A stretch of DNA of 64,000 bases from CAVSNH01 sp963729275 (GTDB lineage: Bacteria > Actinomycetota > Acidimicrobiia > Acidimicrobiales > RAAP-2). Shown here piece by piece: positions 60,593 through 64,000 of this stretch (the stretch's first letter is position 1; the number at the start of each line of letters is the position of its first letter). The stretch is taken from NCBI GenBank assembly GCA_963729275.1, contig CAVSNH010000004.1, forward strand, positions 1 through 64,000, given 5' to 3'. A program made the translations under genes and the position numbers. The notes beneath the pieces were generated by a model. It ran no database searches. It worked only from the letters and a program-made list of their open reading frames with translations, and was not told the DNA's origin.

Positions 60593-61368
60593 ACGACCAC
60601 CGTCCTTCCCATGACTGCCTGCTCGACGGGCCGTCCGAAGGCGGCTGTCGCTTCCGACGCGAGGGCAGATGCTGCCACGGTGGGCCACCGGTGCGTGACC
60701 ATCACCCGGCCGGCGCCTGCCGCTCTCGCCTGGGACCCGGCCTGGCGACCGCTCATATGGTCGGCCGTGCCCTCGTCCTTGGCCAAATAGGTCGCCTCGC
60801 ACAGGACGAGGTCGAGGTCACCACCCAACTCGCCGAGTGGCCAGCCTGGGCCGGAGTCGGCGGAGTAGCCGAGCACCCGACCCCCGGCCTCGAGGCGGAC
60901 GGCCAGCGTCTCAGCCACGTGCTCCGTGCGGCGGAAGCTGCAGGTGGCGTCCCCGATCTGCACCACGTCACCACCAGTGACGGCGTGCCAGCGCAGGGAC
61001 TTCTCGTGAACCAGCCCGGTGCGATCGGGCAGCTCGGAGGGTGCGTAGACGTCCACCTCACGCTCGAGGACGAGGCGGGCGTGGGTGACCAGCGCGTGCA
61101 GGTCGGTCCAGTGGTCCGGGTGGTGGTGGGACAGGACCACGGCGGTGACGGCGGCCGGTTCGATGGCCAACTGCAGTTGGGCGAACGATCCCGGGCCACA
61201 GTCGAGGACCAGCGCGCTCTGTGGTGTCCGCACGAGGTAGGAGCTGCCGGCACCGCCGGGCCCCACCCAGCTGCCGTCGCAGCCGAGGATGGTGAGCGAG
61301 AGGGACGACCCAGGCCCGGCGGTGCCGCCGCTCGGTGTCGGCGATGTGCCGGGTGTGCGCCGGGACAA
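60589..61368 (-). CDS. metallo-beta-lactamase-fold phosphodiesterase (Rv1339-like)
   Basis: The core runs from LTILGCDGSWVGPGG through HHHPDHWTDLHAL (the HxHxDH zinc motif is LSHHHPDH here) to ADSGPGW, LCEATYL and MVTHRWP. Position between cysM and rph equals Rv1339, a cyclic-nucleotide phosphodiesterase-like enzyme in M. tuberculosis. The start is uncertain; TTG 61368, just after the cysM stop, gives 259 residues, and a longer frame has no support. Confidence 0.8.
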   Translation of the reverse strand: MSRRTPGTSPTPSGGTAGPGSSLSLTILGCDGSWVGPGGAGSSYLVRTPQSALVLDCGPGSFAQLQLAIEPAAVTAVVLSHHHPDHWTDLHALVTHARLVLEREVDVYAPSELPDRTGLVHEKSLRWHAVTGGDVVQIGDATCSFRRTEHVAETLAVRLEAGGRVLGYSADSGPGWPLGELGGDLDLVLCEATYLAKDEGTADHMSGRQAGSQARAAGAGRVMVTHRWPTVAASALASEATAAFGRPVEQAVMGRTVVV

Positions 61369-61373
61369 TGCCG

Positions 61374-62321
61374 TCAGAAGAACGACATCGACTGGGCCCG
61401 TTTTTCGACGACGTCGATGTCCTCGGTCCAGGCTCCGGTCGAAAGGTACTTCCACCCGGCATCGGCGGCTACGACGACCACCGTGCCGCGGTCGATCGAG
61501 CTGGCCACGTGCACCGCCCCAGCGAGCACGGCCCCGGAGGAGATCCCGGCGAAGATGCCCACCTCGGTGAGCCGCCGTGTCCATTCAATGGACTCCCGAG
61601 GGCGGACGATGCGCTTCCCGTCGAGCAGCTCCGGGCCATGGTTGTCGGTGAAGATGGGGGGGACGTAGCCGTCGTCGAGGTTCCGCAGCCCGTCGACCAT
61701 CTCGCCGGCCGGTGGCTCGATGGCCCACACCTTGAGGTCCGGATTTTGCTCCTTGAGGAAGCGCCCGGCACCCACGAGGGTCCCCGACGTGCCCAGTCCG
61801 GCCACGAAGTGGGTGATGTCGGGGCAGTCGCGCCAGATCTCGGGGCCGGTCCCTTCGTAGTGGGCCCTCGGGTTGGCCGGGTTGGCGTACTGGTAGAGGA
61901 AGACCCATTCGGGATGCTCGGCGGACAGGGCCTGGGCCCGTCGGACGGCGCCGTTCGACCCCTCGGAGCCGGGCGAGTCGATGATCTCGGCACCCCAGAC
62001 TTCGAGGAGCTGGCGGCGCTCGATGGACACGTTGGTGGCCAGGACCACTTTCAGGTGATAACCCTTGAGCCGCGACACCAGGGCCATCCCGATCCCGGTG
62101 TTGCCGGACGATGACTCGAGGAGGGTCTGGCCGGGCCGCAGCACGCCCGTGCGCTCGGCGTCCTCGATCATTGCCAGGGCGATCCGATCCTTGACCGATC
62201 CCCCCGGGTTCTCCCCCTCGAGCTTGATGACTACGCGAACCGCCGGGTTCGGGCTCAGCGCGCTGATGTCGACCATCGGGGTGTTGCCGATCAGCTCCAG
62301 GACCGAGCCGTAGACGGTCAC
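61374..62321 (-). CDS. cysM: CysO-dependent cysteine synthase
   Basis: The GTG 62321 start overlaps the cysO stop by 4 nt; 315 residues. The PLP lysine is in GGSVKDRIAL, the phosphate-binding loop in SSGNTGIGMAL, and GTSGTLVGAGRF and ISSGAVLAG follow. It ends SMSFF. In M. tuberculosis the homologue uses O-phosphoserine and thiocarboxylated CysO to make cysteine; the cysO-mec context implies the same here. Confidence 0.93.
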   Translation of the reverse strand: MTVYGSVLELIGNTPMVDISALSPNPAVRVVIKLEGENPGGSVKDRIALAMIEDAERTGVLRPGQTLLESSSGNTGIGMALVSRLKGYHLKVVLATNVSIERRQLLEVWGAEIIDSPGSEGSNGAVRRAQALSAEHPEWVFLYQYANPANPRAHYEGTGPEIWRDCPDITHFVAGLGTSGTLVGAGRFLKEQNPDLKVWAIEPPAGEMVDGLRNLDDGYVPPIFTDNHGPELLDGKRIVRPRESIEWTRRLTEVGIFAGISSGAVLAGAVHVASSIDRGTVVVVAADAGWKYLSTGAWTEDIDVVEKRAQSMSFF

Positions 62322-62626
62322 GGCGACCGATCACCTCGAGGGGGACCGGCGGACCCGCCGGCCACGGCCGGAAGGATCGAGAGCTCGTCAGACGGGCCCA
62401 CCTCTGTGTCCAGCGACGAGAGGTACCGGACGTCGTCGTCGTTGAGATAGACGTTCACGAATTTGTGGAGGTGGCCGTCGCTGTCGATGACCTGGCCGGA
62501 CAGTCCCGGGTACTGCTGTTCGAGCTGGCGGAGCACCTGGCCCACCGTCGATCCATCCGCCGTTACCGACTTCACGCCCCCGGCGTGGGAGCGGAGGACG
62601 GTGGGCAGGTTCACTTGGACGGGCAC
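62318..62626 (-). CDS. cysO: CysO-type ubiquitin-like sulfur carrier with C-terminal extension
   Basis: GTG 62626 follows AAAGGAG. The 102-residue beta-grasp protein (VQVNLPTVLRSHAGG, STVGQVLRQLEQQYPGL, KFVNVYLNDDDVRYL, LSILPAVAGG) has the diglycine of sulfur carriers at 90-91. It then continues for 11 residues (SAGPPRGDRSP). M. tuberculosis CysO ends at the diglycine, so this one would need cleavage before thiocarboxylation, perhaps by the JAMM protease encoded upstream. cysM overlaps its stop. Confidence 0.88.
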   Translation of the reverse strand: MPVQVNLPTVLRSHAGGVKSVTADGSTVGQVLRQLEQQYPGLSGQVIDSDGHLHKFVNVYLNDDDVRYLSSLDTEVGPSDELSILPAVAGGSAGPPRGDRSP

Positions 62627-62776
62627 GCAGTCTCCTTTCGGTCGTCGAACCGGCCTGCCCGGCGAGCCGGGCCGCCGTCGGGGCCGGTGCCCCGAGCACA
62701 CACGAGCGCCCCGGAGCCCTCAGGCCCGGAGCGCTCGAGCTTGGCCGGTCAAAAGATGACCATTTTGGTTGGGATT

Positions 62777-63184
62777 CTAACTTGGCTGGAGGGCCATCGG
62801 TTCCTCAGAGATCTGGCCGTCCACGATGCGGAAGCTACGCACAACCGGCACCACGTCGCGGAGCGAAACGAGCACGTAGTGCCACGAGGGGTCCGGCGCC
62901 TGGGCCACGTCTGTCGGTGAGGGAAAGGCCTCGGTGTGCGTGTGTGAGTGGAAGACCCCGATGATCGAGTAACCGGCTGCCTCCGCGTCACGATCGGCTC
63001 GCAGGTAGTCCTTCGGGTCCACCGTGTAGAGCTTGGCCGAAGCGGCCAGGTTGCGAGTCGGATAGCAAGTAACAGCCTGGTCGCGGGCCGGATCGCCGCC
63101 GAGCAGCCCACATGCCTCCTCGGGCAGCCCGCTCAGGCAGTGGGCGACCATCTCGTCGTGAACGTGTTGTGGGAGCGACAGCAT
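62777..63184 (-). CDS. mec: JAMM/MPN metalloprotease Mec
   Basis: ATG 63184 gives 135 residues. The zinc motif is present: E in LPEEACGLLGG and HSHTHTEAFPSPTD (HxHx7-8SxxD). In M. tuberculosis Mec hydrolyses the CysO-cysteine adduct to free cysteine. Here it may also trim the CysO tail. It heads the operon, with a 150-nt gap to cysO. Longer in-frame starts exist but add unlikely residues. Confidence 0.9.
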   Translation of the reverse strand: MLSLPQHVHDEMVAHCLSGLPEEACGLLGGDPARDQAVTCYPTRNLAASAKLYTVDPKDYLRADRDAEAAGYSIIGVFHSHTHTEAFPSPTDVAQAPDPSWHYVLVSLRDVVPVVRSFRIVDGQISEEPMALQPS

Positions 63185-63400
63185 GCGTGACCACCCACGG
63201 TAGAAGAAGCCGACCGGCCAGACGGCGACGGTGCCCTCCCGGCCGTCGTGCCCGGCTCCGGCTCTCGTGGGCGAGGCTCGGTGAATGGGCATGGGGATGC
63301 CCGTGCCCGCTCTCAGCAAAGGACGCCCGGCTCTGTCGTCCGGACGCTTGTACGGCTATGTCGAGGATCGAGCGTGGTGCGGGCAGGTAGGTTCCATTCC

Positions 63401-63937
63401 GTGGCCGCGGCAAAGAAAAGGGCATCCAGCTCCGGCGGTTCGAAGGGATCGGTCAAGGACCCGGGAGCGGCAAACCGACCGGTGGCGTCGAACCGGCGCG
63501 CCCGTCACGACTACGAGATCCTGGACACCGTCGAGTGCGGCCTCGTGCTCCAGGGCTCCGAGGTCAAGTCGCTCCGGGAGGGCCGCATCGCCCTGCAGGA
63601 CTCCTACGCCCGTATCGTCGATGGCGAGGCCTGGCTCTTCGGCGTTCACGTCCCGCCCTATGCGCAGGCCACCGGATTCGGTGCTCACGATCCCGACCGC
63701 CGCCGCAAGCTGCTCCTTCACCGCCGCCAAATCGACGAATGGATGGGGCTGGCGCAACAGCAGTCGCTCACCATGGTGCCGCTGTCCATCTACTTCAAGG
63801 ACGGGAAGGCCAAGGTGGAGCTGGCGCTCGCCCGTGGCCGGCACCATTACGACAAGCGTCGGGCCATCGCCGCCCGAGACGCCGGGCGTGAGGCCGCCCG
63901 GGAGGCCCGAGCGGCCACTCGAGGCAGCACCCGCTGA
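63401..63937 (+). CDS. smpB: SsrA-binding protein SmpB
   Basis: GTG 63401 gives 178 residues with a Lys/Ser-rich start, then RRARHDYEILDTVECGLVL, GSEVKSLREGRIALQDSYAR and ending HYDKRRAIAARDAGREA, all SmpB hallmarks. With tmRNA it rescues stalled ribosomes. Upstream GTGs at 63374 and 63377 are alternatives. The 63 nt after the stop show no recognisable tmRNA start; ssrA may lie beyond the window. Confidence 0.93.
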   Translation: MAAAKKRASSSGGSKGSVKDPGAANRPVASNRRARHDYEILDTVECGLVLQGSEVKSLREGRIALQDSYARIVDGEAWLFGVHVPPYAQATGFGAHDPDRRRKLLLHRRQIDEWMGLAQQQSLTMVPLSIYFKDGKAKVELALARGRHHYDKRRAIAARDAGREAAREARAATRGSTR

Positions 63938-64000
63938 CCAGGGCCGGAACCCCCTCTCTGAGCCAAGGCGACAGGCAGTGGTGGGTATGCTGGGACACCC

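Noticed and set aside
63938..64000. tmRNA gene after smpB
   Set aside because: The last 63 bases contain no recognisable tmRNA 5' end; it may start beyond the window.

Overview
The window looks like chromosomal DNA of a high-G+C Gram-positive bacterium (Actinomycetota; I suspect an Acidimicrobiia-like lineage, but that is inference). Pointers are the consistently GC-rich third codon positions, many GTG starts, tightly coupled ATGA/GTGA gene overlaps, two F420-type luciferase-like oxidoreductases, a MurT-GatD pair, and a mec-cysO-cysM-MBL-rph-rdgB block arranged like the Mycobacterium tuberculosis Rv1334-Rv1341 region but without the rhomboid and murI genes.

Layout. 0-8.3 kb: a hypothetical gene end, a membrane protein, then a TetR regulator divergent from a four-gene operon in which every junction overlaps by 4 nt (fatty acyl-CoA reductase/HAD fusion, zinc alcohol dehydrogenase, LarA-like protein, PlsC acyltransferase). 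A 12-bp palindrome lies in the 23-nt divergent gap. 8.3-14 kb: a DUF664 protein, a carotenoid oxygenase and a minus-strand operon HAD-PlsC > murT > gatD. 14-26.4 kb: housekeeping and metabolic genes (LysR, GNAT, YqgE/AlgH, enoyl-CoA hydratase, MFS, a zinc-ribbon MscL, F420/FMN oxidoreductases, peroxiredoxin, thioesterase, CrtC-like protein) and small membrane proteins. 26.4-33.4 kb: a 1259-residue SARP/AAA regulator and a secreted GH31 glycosidase.

33.5-49 kb is an accessory region with lower G+C, small unrelated genes and gene fragments. Its right part (38704-48987) is an integrative element: a 45-bp perfect direct repeat of the 3' part of tRNA-Val(GAC) bounds it, a tyrosine recombinase lies next to the intact tRNA, and a pair of shared 22-nt putative arm-type sites lies just inside each end. 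It carries a VapBC-type toxin-antitoxin pair, a methyltransferase/HxlR pair, an ArsR/DUF2071 pair with a clear operator, and an IS630 transposase. Across 33.7-44.9 kb at least seven copies of a motif close to GTGGGTGC-GTTATCGA lie between small genes. Three have a complementary upstream box placed like an integron attC site, two of them touching the stop codon of the preceding gene. No integron integrase is visible.

49-64 kb returns to ordinary backbone: DUF2127 and PhyH proteins, a gene-poor 1.3-kb stretch with a frame-shifted gene remnant, tRNA-Cys(GCA), a GT4 glycosyltransferase, glnD, an L,D-transpeptidase, an enoyl-CoA hydratase/methyltransferase pair, the rdgB-rph-MBL-cysM-cysO-mec operon (its CysO carries an 11-residue tail after the diglycine), and smpB.
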